A stretch of DNA of 64,000 nucleotides, from NCBI RefSeq assembly GCF_014196915.1, contig NZ_JACIEP010000006.1, positions 1 through 64,000 of the forward strand. The letters are read 5' to 3'. The notes under the pieces were generated by a model. It made no database searches. It was given only the letters and a program-made list of their open reading frames with translations, and was not told where the DNA came from. This DNA is from Dysgonomonas hofstadii (GTDB lineage: Bacteria; Bacteroidota; Bacteroidia; Bacteroidales; Dysgonomonadaceae). The translations under genes and the position numbers were made by a program. Positions 54,175 to 63,737 of this stretch are shown piece by piece; the first letter of the stretch is position 1, and every line of letters begins with the position of its first letter.

Positions 54175-55614
54175 ATGAAGAAAATACTCTTTTTATGTAT
54201 TCTTACAGGTGTATTCACCATCAATATACGATCTCAGGTTTATGATAAGAATTGCTATTTCGGCTTTACGTTCGAAGTCAGTAAAAACCAGAACTGGGGC
54301 TACGGGGAACTGGTCATTACTGATGTTGAACCTAATTCTCCCGCCGAAAAGACCGGAATAAAGGTTGGGGATATTATCATGGAGATAGATGGTAAAGCAA
54401 CTTATCTGCGCGACAATCCGACAATAGCCAGCTGGCTCTTCGACAATATGTATGCACCTACCGTAAAATTCACCATACGAAATATGAATACGTATTTCAA
54501 GGAATACACACTGTATCGTGAATGTATTGCCACCAGTTCAGTCAATGAAAGGCAACTGTCACAGATATTCTCATTCTACAGTCTTGAAAACACGAATCAG
54601 CGCAGTTTTTCTTTACCTCTGAATGTAACTCCAAACAAGGAAGTCGATTTTACAGATTATCACTCTTTCGATATTTACTCGGATGGGAAAAATGTACCTG
54701 CTATCGATGCGCAAATTACAGCCTTACTTGAGAAGGAATTAGTAGAAAAAGGGCTGGTAAGAGACACTTCCGATCCCGACATCGTAGTCCAGGCATATTA
54801 CAGTTATGGACCGAACCCGAGTTTCACCGGGCTGAACAATCCGAATTATGCTCCGGGTGTCTGGAGGTTCGATTCTGATAAGCAACAAATGGTTAATCTG
54901 GCAATATTCGATCCAAATGAGCCGAACAAGGAAAAAGGCGGACAATATACAGTTGAGTACGGCTTCAGTTTTTATGATCGTAAATATATAGATACAAGCA
55001 GGCTGACCCAGATATGGGACTGCAATATCAAAGATTACCTGTCGTCATCTTATTCGCTTGCCGATTATGTAAAATTGCATACGCCTTTGATGCTAAAACA
55101 ATTTCCGTTCACCAATCCGAAAAACGGAGAAGCGAAATATAGGGTAGACTTTAATCAATATAACTATACAGGCATGCATTTTGATGCGGACGACCTGATA
55201 ACAATAAAAGATGTCGATATGGGATCTCCGGCTTATGAAGCAGGCATCCGTACAGGTTATATCATTCAGAAAATAAACGACAAAAAATTCGATCATTCAA
55301 AGGGAAGCTTATCTGAAGCGTATAAACGCTTTATTTCAGAAACAATGGCGTATAGGGATGCATCTACGAAGTTTACTAATGCCGAAGGATTTACCGATTG
55401 TATGTTCTGGAATAAGGTCTATTATCAGGATATAGCCAAAGAATTCGGTAAGTCACAATATCAGACACATTTTTCTTATCTATATGATTTTGAGAAATAT
55501 GTGAATAGCAGAGGTGATAACAGAATCCTTATCGAAGCTTGGGACGGGAAACAATTACGCAAATTCACCATTGTACCTCAGATACGAAAATCCATTATTC
55601 TAAAAGCATTATAA
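54175..55614 (+). CDS. Exported protein with two PDZ domains and a DUF4136-like middle
   Basis: The 479-residue product has a signal peptide (ILFLCILTGVFTINIRSQ). The first PDZ domain (about 20-110) has ELVITDVEPNSPAEKTGIKVGDIIMEID. Residues 155-310 resemble DUF4136 (DPDIVVQAYYSYGPNPSF). A second PDZ segment (about 335-385) has IKDVDMGSPAYEAGIRTGYIIQKIND. No protease domain is present, so it probably binds C-termini or scaffolds envelope proteins. It is monocistronic. Confidence 0.82.
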   Translation: MKKILFLCILTGVFTINIRSQVYDKNCYFGFTFEVSKNQNWGYGELVITDVEPNSPAEKTGIKVGDIIMEIDGKATYLRDNPTIASWLFDNMYAPTVKFTIRNMNTYFKEYTLYRECIATSSVNERQLSQIFSFYSLENTNQRSFSLPLNVTPNKEVDFTDYHSFDIYSDGKNVPAIDAQITALLEKELVEKGLVRDTSDPDIVVQAYYSYGPNPSFTGLNNPNYAPGVWRFDSDKQQMVNLAIFDPNEPNKEKGGQYTVEYGFSFYDRKYIDTSRLTQIWDCNIKDYLSSSYSLADYVKLHTPLMLKQFPFTNPKNGEAKYRVDFNQYNYTGMHFDADDLITIKDVDMGSPAYEAGIRTGYIIQKINDKKFDHSKGSLSEAYKRFISETMAYRDASTKFTNAEGFTDCMFWNKVYYQDIAKEFGKSQYQTHFSYLYDFEKYVNSRGDNRILIEAWDGKQLRKFTIVPQIRKSIILKAL

Positions 55615-55638
55615 TGCCGGAATAAGGCAAAAAATTTG

Positions 55639-55646
55639 TACCTTTG
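55639..55646 (+). promoter_or_regulatory. Promoter -7 box (TACCTTTG) for the ABC-F gene
   Basis: This TAnnTTTG match lies 80 bases before the start at 55727. Confidence 0.6.
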
Positions 55647-55720
55647 CGCCCGAATTCAAATTTCATTTCAAAATTCAGTATTAGCGGCAGGATAAACCAT
55701 CGTGCCACATAAAGTTTTAA

Positions 55721-57343
<1,623 letters not shown>

Positions 57344-57395
57344 CAAATAACAGCTATTAACCTAAAATAAAATACGAATCCACACTTATATCGGC

Positions 57396-57430
57396 AAAAG
57401 AGACCAAAATAATTTGGTCTCTTTTTATTT
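57396..57430 (+). terminator. Intrinsic terminator of the ABC-F gene
   Basis: A perfect 13-bp stem AAAAGAGACCAAA/TTTGGTCTCTTTT with loop ATAA runs into a T-rich tract. Confidence 0.88.
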
Positions 57431-57497
57431 TTTTAACAAAACAAGATTTATAGTGTTATTTTAACACAATAAATTCGTTTGTTAAATTAACAATACA

Positions 57498-57505
57498 TAC
57501 ATTTG
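57498..57505 (+). promoter_or_regulatory. Promoter -7 box (TACATTTG) with no protein gene downstream
   Basis: This is an exact TAnnTTTG match on the plus strand. A TTG lies at 57479-57481, spaced 16 bases rather than the usual 19-20. The next genes are all on the minus strand, so it can only serve an RNA gene such as the structure at 57588. Confidence 0.5.
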
Positions 57506-57587
57506 TCATGTAATACAAACATCATTACTATAACGCTTCTAATCCTACAAATGACATATACATCTCTTTATATAATATTGCGGAGGA

Positions 57588-57732
57588 GTTATCTACAAGG
57601 TGTTCTGGGCATTTAAACCTCCAGCGGCTATGTAAGTCTCCTTACTTTTACCGACCTTACTACCCAAATATTTGCTTGAGAAAGTTGATTTTGGCCATTA
57701 TGGCCGTTGGTGTATAACTCCTCCCTACATAC
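57588..57732 (+). ncRNA. Candidate structured small RNA
   Basis: GGAGGAGTTAT (57593-57603) is complementary to ATAACTCCTCC near 57714-57724, closing a domain of about 130 nt. Inside are GTAAG-TCTC-CTTAC, GGCCAT-TATGGCC and CTGG/CCAG pairings. The segment is more GC-rich than its flanks, carries no plausible coding frame, and lies between a promoter box (57498) and a hairpin (57736-57768). A long closed rod of this kind recalls 6S RNA, but I cannot confirm the family. The minus strand would fold similarly, so the strand is an inference from the promoter. Confidence 0.45.
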
Positions 57733-57735
57733 AAA

Positions 57736-57768
57736 TTAAGCCTTCTGCCTGAAACACAGAAGGCTTAA
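57736..57768. terminator. 12-bp perfect hairpin between the RNA candidate and serB
   Basis: TTAAGCCTTCTG/CAGAAGGCTTAA with a 9-base loop. The T tract is weak on the plus strand and short on the minus strand (TTAATTTGT), so it may end serB, the RNA, or both. Confidence 0.65.
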
Positions 57769-57789
57769 TAAATATATTGAAAAATCTTA

Positions 57790-59010
57790 TTATTCTTCTC
57801 CTACAAGCATAGAGTCTCTGTATCCAAGGAAGTAAAGAATACCATCGAGACCTACGGTAGACAACGATTGTTTCGCATTTTCTTTAACTTTAGGTTTTGC
57901 ATGGAAAGCAATACCCAATCCGGCAATACCCAGCATCGGCAGATCATTTGCACCATCACCAACCGCTACAGTCTGACGCATATCCACTTTTTCTACCTGA
58001 GCCAGCAAACGAAGAAGTTCAGCTTTACGCTTTCCATCAACGATATCGCCTACATAATTTCCGGTTAGTTTACCGTCAACTATTTCCAGCTCATTGGCAT
58101 ACACGTAATCGAAGCCGTATTTATCCCTGAGGTAGTTGCCAAAATATGTAAATCCTCCTGACAAAATAGCAAGTTTATAGCCACCTTTTTTGAGGATGCG
58201 GATCAGACGTGTCATACCTTCGGTTATCGGTAAGTTTTCAGCAATTTCCTTCATCACCGACTCATCCAGCCCTTTGAGCAGGCTCACCCGCTTTTTGAAA
58301 CTTTCCGAAAAATCTATCTCGCCACGCATCGCGGCTTCAGTAATAGCTTTTACCTGCTCTCCCACTCCGGCGCGCTCTGCCAGTTCGTCTATCACCTCAG
58401 TTTGAATCAAAGTAGAATCCATATCGAAACAAACAAGGCGGCGCATACGGCGGTACATGCTCTCCACCTGAAAAGCAATATCTATTTCCTGCTCATCAGC
58501 AAGCTTCATAAAATCATGCTTCAACTGCTGCACATCTTCGACTGTTCCCCGGATAGCCATCTCTACGCAAGAGCGGCTCGGACGATCTTCGGCCTGCAAT
58601 GGCACACGACCTGTAAGCCGGATAATCTTCTCTATATTCAGTTTATATTTCTGGCTAATATTGGCCACGGAGGATATCTGAGCCGGTTTTAAAGTGCGGC
58701 CTAATACAGTTACTATATAACGGTTTTTTGTCCCCTGAAGGCACACCCAACGAGTATACTCTTCTTTGCTGACAGGAGAAAAACGAATCATCACCCCTAC
58801 TTCCGATGCTTTGAAAAGAAGATCTTTTATGACCTCTCCTGCATTTTTGGCTTCGAACATGATAGCCAGAGATAATGAATGGTGAATATTGGCCTGTCCT
58901 ATGTCAAGAATATTGGCATCATGCTCGGCCAACACGGCTGTCAACGCCGCAGTCACACCCGGTTTGTCCTCTCCGGACAGACTAGCTAATATTATTTCTG
59001 AATCTTCCAT
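57790..59010 (-). CDS. serB: Phosphoserine phosphatase with N-terminal ACT domains
   Basis: The 406-residue enzyme completes serine synthesis by removing phosphate from phosphoserine. The N-terminal half has two ACT-like domains (about 1-85 and 90-170, beginning ILASLSGEDKPGVTAALTAV), which usually sense serine. The HAD domain follows, with the nucleophile motif FDMDSTLIQTEVIDELA near 194, AILSGGFTYFG near 284 and VGDGANDLPML near 345. It is the last gene of the pyrE-argH-serB group, 33 bases after argH. Confidence 0.96.
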   Translation of the reverse strand: MEDSEIILASLSGEDKPGVTAALTAVLAEHDANILDIGQANIHHSLSLAIMFEAKNAGEVIKDLLFKASEVGVMIRFSPVSKEEYTRWVCLQGTKNRYIVTVLGRTLKPAQISSVANISQKYKLNIEKIIRLTGRVPLQAEDRPSRSCVEMAIRGTVEDVQQLKHDFMKLADEQEIDIAFQVESMYRRMRRLVCFDMDSTLIQTEVIDELAERAGVGEQVKAITEAAMRGEIDFSESFKKRVSLLKGLDESVMKEIAENLPITEGMTRLIRILKKGGYKLAILSGGFTYFGNYLRDKYGFDYVYANELEIVDGKLTGNYVGDIVDGKRKAELLRLLAQVEKVDMRQTVAVGDGANDLPMLGIAGLGIAFHAKPKVKENAKQSLSTVGLDGILYFLGYRDSMLVGEE

Positions 59011-59043
59011 TATAAGAGGAACTTGTTTAGTTATAATACGTGA

Positions 59044-60384
59044 TTAATTAACTGAATCTAATAAAGCTTTTTCGGCATTCGCTATTTTGCTAAAATCGAA
59101 TTGCTCTACAATTTGTTGCCTGAGCAAATCAATACGGTCGTTACACAGATTGCCGATACTTCCTTCGTGTGTATGATGTACTTTTTTATTGTGTGTAAAG
59201 TTCCCTTTCTCTATTTCCAGCCCCACCTGCTTATAGGCATCACGGAACGGAACTCCTTCCAGTACCAGGCGATTCACCTCTTCGACACTGAATATGAGAA
59301 GATACTTAGGATCGTCCAGTATTTGTTCATTTACTTTTATCTCGCCAATCATACGATTTACCATTTGCAGGCAATCATTCATCTCTTCGAAAGACGGGAT
59401 GAACTGTTCTTTGATAATCTGCAAATCACGAAAATATCCAGACGGCAGATTATTCATAATCAACGTTATATCATTCGGCAGTGCCTGCAATTTATTACAT
59501 TTGGCACGGGTCAGTTCAAATACGTCGGGATTCTTCTTGTGAGGCATTATGCTTGATCCGGTTGTATATTCATCAGCCAGCTTAATAAACCCAAAGTTCT
59601 GGCTGTTGTACAAACAGGCATCATACGCCAATTTAGATAGTGTCCCTGCAATGGAAGCGATGGCAAAAGCGACGGAACGTTCCATCTTTCCACGCCCCAT
59701 TTGTGCATAAACCACATTGTAATCCATAGAATCGAAACCTAACAGGTCGGTAGTCATCTGCCTGTTGAGAGGGAAAGACGAACCATATCCTGCAGCTGAT
59801 CCCAACGGATTCCTGTTGCAGATCTTATATGCAGCCAATAACATCTGTAGATCGTCGACCAGACTTTCGGCATAAGCCCCAAACCAAAGGCCGAATGACG
59901 AAGGCATGGCTATCTGCAAATGAGTATAGCCCGGCATTAATATATTTTTATATCGTTCGCTCTGAGCCAGAAGAGTATCAATAAGAGAGGAAACGGAGTT
60001 AACCAAAAAATGTATCTGGTCTCGGGTAAATAGCTTCAGGTCTACCAGAACCTGATCGTTGCGGGAACGGCCGCTATGTATTTTTTTGCCTGTATCGCCC
60101 AGTTTGCGGGTAAGCATCAGTTCGACCTGGGAATGAACATCTTCAATGCCTTCCTCGATTACAAACCGGCCATCAACAGCAATTTGATATATTTCTTTGA
60201 GTTCTTTCAGCAGAACCGGAAGTTCTTCGTGAGACAAAAGACCTATCGACTCGAGCATGGTTATGTGAGCCATAGAACCCAAAACATCGTAAGGAGCCAG
60301 ATATACATCCAGTTCTTTATCGCGTCCTACCGTGTAAGCCTCTACATCTTTATTTACCTGAACATTTTTTTCCCAAAGTTTCAT
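59044..60384 (-). CDS. argH: Argininosuccinate lyase
   Basis: The 446-residue enzyme splits argininosuccinate into arginine and fumarate. The fumarase/lyase signature GSSIMPHKKNPDVFEL is near 276-291. HSRSNDQ-like residues (IHSGRSRNDQVLVDL) are near 102-116. TGYTHLQ-type sequence (MPGYTHLQIAMPSS) is near 149. It is somewhat shorter than the usual 460 residues but complete. Its start codon directly abuts the stop of the SRPBCC gene. Confidence 0.96.
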   Translation of the reverse strand: MKLWEKNVQVNKDVEAYTVGRDKELDVYLAPYDVLGSMAHITMLESIGLLSHEELPVLLKELKEIYQIAVDGRFVIEEGIEDVHSQVELMLTRKLGDTGKKIHSGRSRNDQVLVDLKLFTRDQIHFLVNSVSSLIDTLLAQSERYKNILMPGYTHLQIAMPSSFGLWFGAYAESLVDDLQMLLAAYKICNRNPLGSAAGYGSSFPLNRQMTTDLLGFDSMDYNVVYAQMGRGKMERSVAFAIASIAGTLSKLAYDACLYNSQNFGFIKLADEYTTGSSIMPHKKNPDVFELTRAKCNKLQALPNDITLIMNNLPSGYFRDLQIIKEQFIPSFEEMNDCLQMVNRMIGEIKVNEQILDDPKYLLIFSVEEVNRLVLEGVPFRDAYKQVGLEIEKGNFTHNKKVHHTHEGSIGNLCNDRIDLLRQQIVEQFDFSKIANAEKALLDSVN

Positions 60385-60831
60385 CTATTCATTATCTATT
60401 GAGCTTCTGTTCAAAATATCGGAATATGGTAATGATGCCAAACCGTCTGCCACTTTATCTAATCCTGCCTGTAACGGTTTTGAGACCATCGGCTTCAGGA
60501 ATGGATTCAGATCGGCTTTTACGGTAAGCTTCATTTTAGATTCTCCTTCATTTACAGGGAGAAGCTGTATCCACATACTTACCCCGAAAGGTAGTTGCTC
60601 TGCCTCAAATTTTATAGTTTTATTCGGTTCTCTTTCAACGACCACAAACCGAACCTTTCCTACGGGGTCTATTGTTATGGTACAAGAATCTGAATCAAAT
60701 GAAAAATCCTTGATCTTATCTTGTGGTATTTTATCTTTTGCCAGTTCTAAATTATTCAGATCGGAAAGGACTGAATATACATCCGCATCGGCATGCGGAA
60801 TAAGTTTTACCTCACTTACAAATTCTGTCAT
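60385..60831 (-). CDS. SRPBCC (START-like) family protein
   Basis: The 148-residue protein has the helix-grip fold pattern of the SRPBCC superfamily. It starts EFVSEVKLIPHADADVYSVL and has a hydrophobic pocket region (MWIQLLPVNEGESKMKLTVKADL) before a long C-terminal helix. Such domains bind hydrophobic ligands. The gene sits between pyrE and argH on one strand with no gap to argH, an order seen in related Bacteroidales, but its role is unknown. Confidence 0.8.
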   Translation of the reverse strand: MTEFVSEVKLIPHADADVYSVLSDLNNLELAKDKIPQDKIKDFSFDSDSCTITIDPVGKVRFVVVEREPNKTIKFEAEQLPFGVSMWIQLLPVNEGESKMKLTVKADLNPFLKPMVSKPLQAGLDKVADGLASLPYSDILNRSSIDNE

Positions 60832-60930
60832 CTTTTATCATTATGTAGGAGAAATGTATCAATGCAACAATATTCAATTATAACCAAATGTTGCCCCTAT
60901 ACATATAAAAGTAATAAAAGGCCTGTAACC

Positions 60931-61560
60931 TTATTTCCAGTCGGCCGGAGCTTTTCTCCACTCCTGTAAGGTTTCGAGATCCGATTCGGCTATATAATCG
61001 ATACGCAAAGCTTCTGTCAAAACAGCGTCGTAATTAGTCAAAGTCAGCAACTCAACACCGGCTTCTTTAAATTTACTTGTAGCTATAGGGAAGCCATATG
61101 TAAAATTGGCGACCATACCTATCACCTCTGAGCCATCGCGACGTATGGCTTCTACGGCTTTCAGGCTACTCGACCCTGTGGATACCAGATCTTCTACGAC
61201 AACAACTTTACTGCCCGGTTTCAACTCGCCTTCAATCAGGTTTTCCAACCCGTGATCTTTAGGTGTGGCACGTATATACACGAATGGAAGTCCTAATGCA
61301 TCGGCGACCAAAGCTCCGGGAGCTATAGCGCCTGTTGCAACGCCAGCTATAGCATCTACATTCTGAAAGTTTTCGAGAATAAGGCGGGACAATTCTATCT
61401 TAATAAAAGTCCGTATTTTAGGGTACGAATTCAACTTTCGGTTATCACAATAAATGGGAGATTTCCAGCCCGATGCCCATGTAAAGGGATTTGAGGGCTG
61501 CAATTTAATGGCCCTGATACTAAGAAGCTTTTCGGCTGTTTGTTTCTCTAAAGTGTTCAT
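60931..61560 (-). CDS. pyrE: Orotate phosphoribosyltransferase
   Basis: The 209-residue enzyme transfers ribose phosphate from PRPP to orotate in pyrimidine synthesis. The PRPP-binding loop VVVVEDLVSTGSSSLKAVEA is near 118-137, GVATGAIAPGAL near 73, and SGWKSPIYCDNRKL near 30. It leads a minus-strand group with the SRPBCC, argH and serB genes. A TATATTTG promoter box lies about 43 bases upstream. Confidence 0.96.
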   Translation of the reverse strand: MNTLEKQTAEKLLSIRAIKLQPSNPFTWASGWKSPIYCDNRKLNSYPKIRTFIKIELSRLILENFQNVDAIAGVATGAIAPGALVADALGLPFVYIRATPKDHGLENLIEGELKPGSKVVVVEDLVSTGSSSLKAVEAIRRDGSEVIGMVANFTYGFPIATSKFKEAGVELLTLTNYDAVLTEALRIDYIAESDLETLQEWRKAPADWK

Positions 61561-61602
61561 TTTTATCTTATATAAATAACAACAATCAACATTATCCGGC
61601 TA

Positions 61603-61610
61603 CAAATATA
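61603..61610 (-). promoter_or_regulatory. pyrE promoter -7 box (TATATTTG)
   Basis: This exact minus-strand TAnnTTTG match lies 43 bases before the pyrE start, downstream of the terminator of the RNA candidate, so pyrE need not depend on the upstream transcript. Confidence 0.6.
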
Positions 61611-61667
61611 CAATTAATAGGTATAATAAAAGAAAATATAGCATAAAGAAAATCTGAAAAAAGATGA

Positions 61668-61900
61668 AAGAAAAAGAACGCCCATCTGTAAACAGACAGG
61701 CGTTCTTTATATAAAAGCCGTATTGGTGGATATGCCGAAACTCCGTAAAACAGGATTTGAGTGCTTCGATCCCTTTGTAATCCACTGCGCTAAGCAACCC
61801 GAAGGTGTGGCCCGCCATTAGAATCAAAAGCTTGTCTCGGATATGTTATTAATTGATGAGCTTCCCAATCGACCAACACGACTTAAGTCATCATTTTTTA
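61668..61900 (-). ncRNA. Candidate small RNA (or short gene) with its own promoter and terminator
   Basis: A minus-strand promoter (61909-61938) is followed by about 200 bases of higher-GC sequence and a long terminator hairpin. Its arms are AAGAACGCCTGTCTG and CAGATGGGCGTTCTT, about 61675-61708 with G.U pairs, and it ends in TTTTTC. Inside, GTGGAT/ATCCAC and other short pairings are possible. A 75-codon frame (61600-61827) also crosses it, containing HTFGLLSAVDYKGIEALKSC, but it runs through the terminator into hydrophobic AT-rich codons. An RNA gene is preferred. A short peptide or a pyrE leader is the alternative. Confidence 0.45.
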
Positions 61901-61908
61901 TCTTTAAT

Positions 61909-61938
61909 CAAAATTACGGAAAACAATTGAATATTCCA
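61909..61938 (-). promoter_or_regulatory. Promoter of the small-RNA candidate upstream of pyrE
   Basis: On the minus strand TTG precedes TAATTTTG (61909-61916) by 20 bases, matching the Bacteroidetes -33/-7 arrangement well. The start site should lie near 61900. Confidence 0.6.
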
Positions 61939-61947
61939 AGAAAGGAA

Positions 61948-62106
61948 TCAATATTTTACCGCTTTATGTTTTGTGCTGCAGCCACAATTAGAACAGCCGC
62001 AACTTCCTTTTTGTTCATTCTTTGAAAAGAAGAATCCGTATATTTTATATGTAACAATCAGAAGTACAATGACTCCGATCACTCCTACTATTATTTCCTG
62101 AAACAT
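61948..62106 (-). CDS. FeoB-associated Cys-rich membrane peptide
   Basis: From the ATG at 62106 the product has 52 residues: one membrane helix (EIIVGVIGVIVLLIVTYKIY) followed by a Cys-rich tail (GSCGCSNCGCS). This is the pattern of FeoB-associated Cys-rich proteins, thought to assist ferrous iron uptake. No feoA or feoB gene is in the window. An in-frame ATG ten codons earlier adds only polar residues. Confidence 0.8.
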   Translation of the reverse strand: MFQEIIVGVIGVIVLLIVTYKIYGFFFSKNEQKGSCGCSNCGCSTKHKAVKY

Positions 62107-62187
62107 TTTATTTTTCCTCTTTCTTTCTGTATTCAAAGTTATATAACATGTAGAAAAGAAAGAGTTAATAAGGGGTTAAAAGAAATA

Positions 62188-62222
62188 AAAAAAACCTCCA
62201 GAAGACTTCTGGAGGTTTTTTT
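62188..62222 (-). terminator. Intrinsic terminator of the susC-susD operon
   Basis: The near-perfect palindrome AACCTCCAGAAG-A-CTTCTGGAGGTT has A-rich and T-rich flanks, giving a T tract on both strands. It directly follows the susD stop at 62226. Confidence 0.82.
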
Positions 62223-62225
62223 ATT

Positions 62226-63686
62226 TTAACTACCGTATCCCGGATTTTGTTCCATATTCGGATTAGCATCCATTTCCGCCTGAGGAATTGGCAATGCTAA
62301 TCTGTCATCACCTACATTTATTGTTGCTCCAATAGCACCTGTACCGGTTGTTGCCCCAATTATAGTTTGCTGCAAACGTTTCAGATCATGGAAGTAATGT
62401 CCCTCGAATGCCAGCTCTTTACGCTTTTCGAGAAGGATATCGTCTATCAGATCCTGACCTGTTGCGGTAGAGGCAGCTGCTGTCGGAATAGCTCTTTGTC
62501 TGATCGCATCCAGATATCCTCTTGCTGTTTCTTCGTTTGCTGCACCTCCTATTCTGGCTGCAGCTTCAGCAGCGATCAGATACATTTCAGATACTCTGAA
62601 TATATTATAATTATCCAGACCCGGCTTACCTAAACGTCCAGGATATTTACCAGAGACATAGTCAAAATTCGCCTTGGAAGCAGCAACTCCTTTTTTATAC
62701 CATTTCAATCGGATATCAGTTGGTTCTTCATTCATTAATGTCATGAATGTAGGGCTGGCAAATAAGTCTCCATATCCGGCTTCAACATATATATAGCCTA
62801 ATGCTGCTGTTTGGTTATAATCTATATCACTATATGATAATGTAAGGATAGATTCTGTTGTATAGACCTCAGCCCATGAATCAAGATATTTATCATCATT
62901 TGGCACCAGAGTATAAGCCGGAATCAATTGCTCCGCATATTCTTTTGCTTTTGCATAGTTACCCATAAACAGATATACTCTTGCATACAAAGCCTTCAAT
63001 GCATTAGGTGAGAAAAAGTAAGGGCCACCGGTTGTTGATCTCATAGTAGTAATCAACTTAGCAGCTTCTTCCAGATCCGCCAACACATTTGTATATACAT
63101 CACTCACTTTGTCGCGAGCAGGAGTATTCGCCGGATTATGCACTTTTACATAAGGAATACCTAAGTGAGAATGGTCTGCTGTGAAATTGTAATTCTGAGC
63201 AAACAAACGAACTAAGTCAAAATGCAGCATAGCCCGTATAGCATAAGCTTCACCGACAATCTGATTTTTCAATTTTTCTTGTGTTGCCTGATTCTTTGTC
63301 GCATCTAGAGCAATAGACGGGGCGTTGATTATATTATTCACATCGTTTATTATAGCATAGGTCTTTGCCCAGTAATTCGAATAATCGGCATTAGACGGAG
63401 TCCACGACCAAGCGGCCTCACCTGTAAACCTGTTAGAGTTAGTAGGGCTTATACGAACATTATTTGTCAGCACATCACCAAATACTACAAATTCTCTTCC
63501 ATATGAATAATAATGCTGAATCGCATCATACGCTCCAATCAAAGAAGCTTCGGCGTTAGTGGTATTAGTTATCGCTTTGTCAGCGTCTATACCTGAGTAT
63601 GGAGCTGTTTCAAGAAAGCCATCGCACGAGGACAAAAACATGGCACTTAAAACCACCAGTATATTTATTTTAATTTTATTCTTCAT
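62226..63686 (-). CDS. SusD/RagB family nutrient-binding outer-membrane lipoprotein
   Basis: The 486-residue product has a lipoprotein signal (LSAMFLSSC, Cys at 21) and the SusD helical TPR scaffold. GEAYAIRAMLHFDLVRLFAQ near 139-158 is the characteristic motif, and NIFRVSEMYLIAAEAAARIG and RRKELAFEGHYFHDLKR-like sequence (LLEKRKELAFEGHYFHDLKR) occur near the C-terminus. It binds glycans or peptides at the cell surface and lids the SusC pore. The glycan cannot be deduced. susC ends 51 bases upstream. Confidence 0.95.
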   Translation of the reverse strand: MKNKIKINILVVLSAMFLSSCDGFLETAPYSGIDADKAITNTTNAEASLIGAYDAIQHYYSYGREFVVFGDVLTNNVRISPTNSNRFTGEAAWSWTPSNADYSNYWAKTYAIINDVNNIINAPSIALDATKNQATQEKLKNQIVGEAYAIRAMLHFDLVRLFAQNYNFTADHSHLGIPYVKVHNPANTPARDKVSDVYTNVLADLEEAAKLITTMRSTTGGPYFFSPNALKALYARVYLFMGNYAKAKEYAEQLIPAYTLVPNDDKYLDSWAEVYTTESILTLSYSDIDYNQTAALGYIYVEAGYGDLFASPTFMTLMNEEPTDIRLKWYKKGVAASKANFDYVSGKYPGRLGKPGLDNYNIFRVSEMYLIAAEAAARIGGAANEETARGYLDAIRQRAIPTAAASTATGQDLIDDILLEKRKELAFEGHYFHDLKRLQQTIIGATTGTGAIGATINVGDDRLALPIPQAEMDANPNMEQNPGYGS

Positions 63687-63737
63687 ATTTATTTTTTTTA
63701 TTAAGATGGATTTTTATTAACCTTTAATCACACGCTA

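Noticed and set aside
61600-61827. 75-codon minus-strand frame upstream of pyrE as a protein gene
   Set aside because: The frame runs through a terminator hairpin into AT-rich hydrophobic codons. The promoter and terminator fit an RNA better, though a peptide is not excluded.
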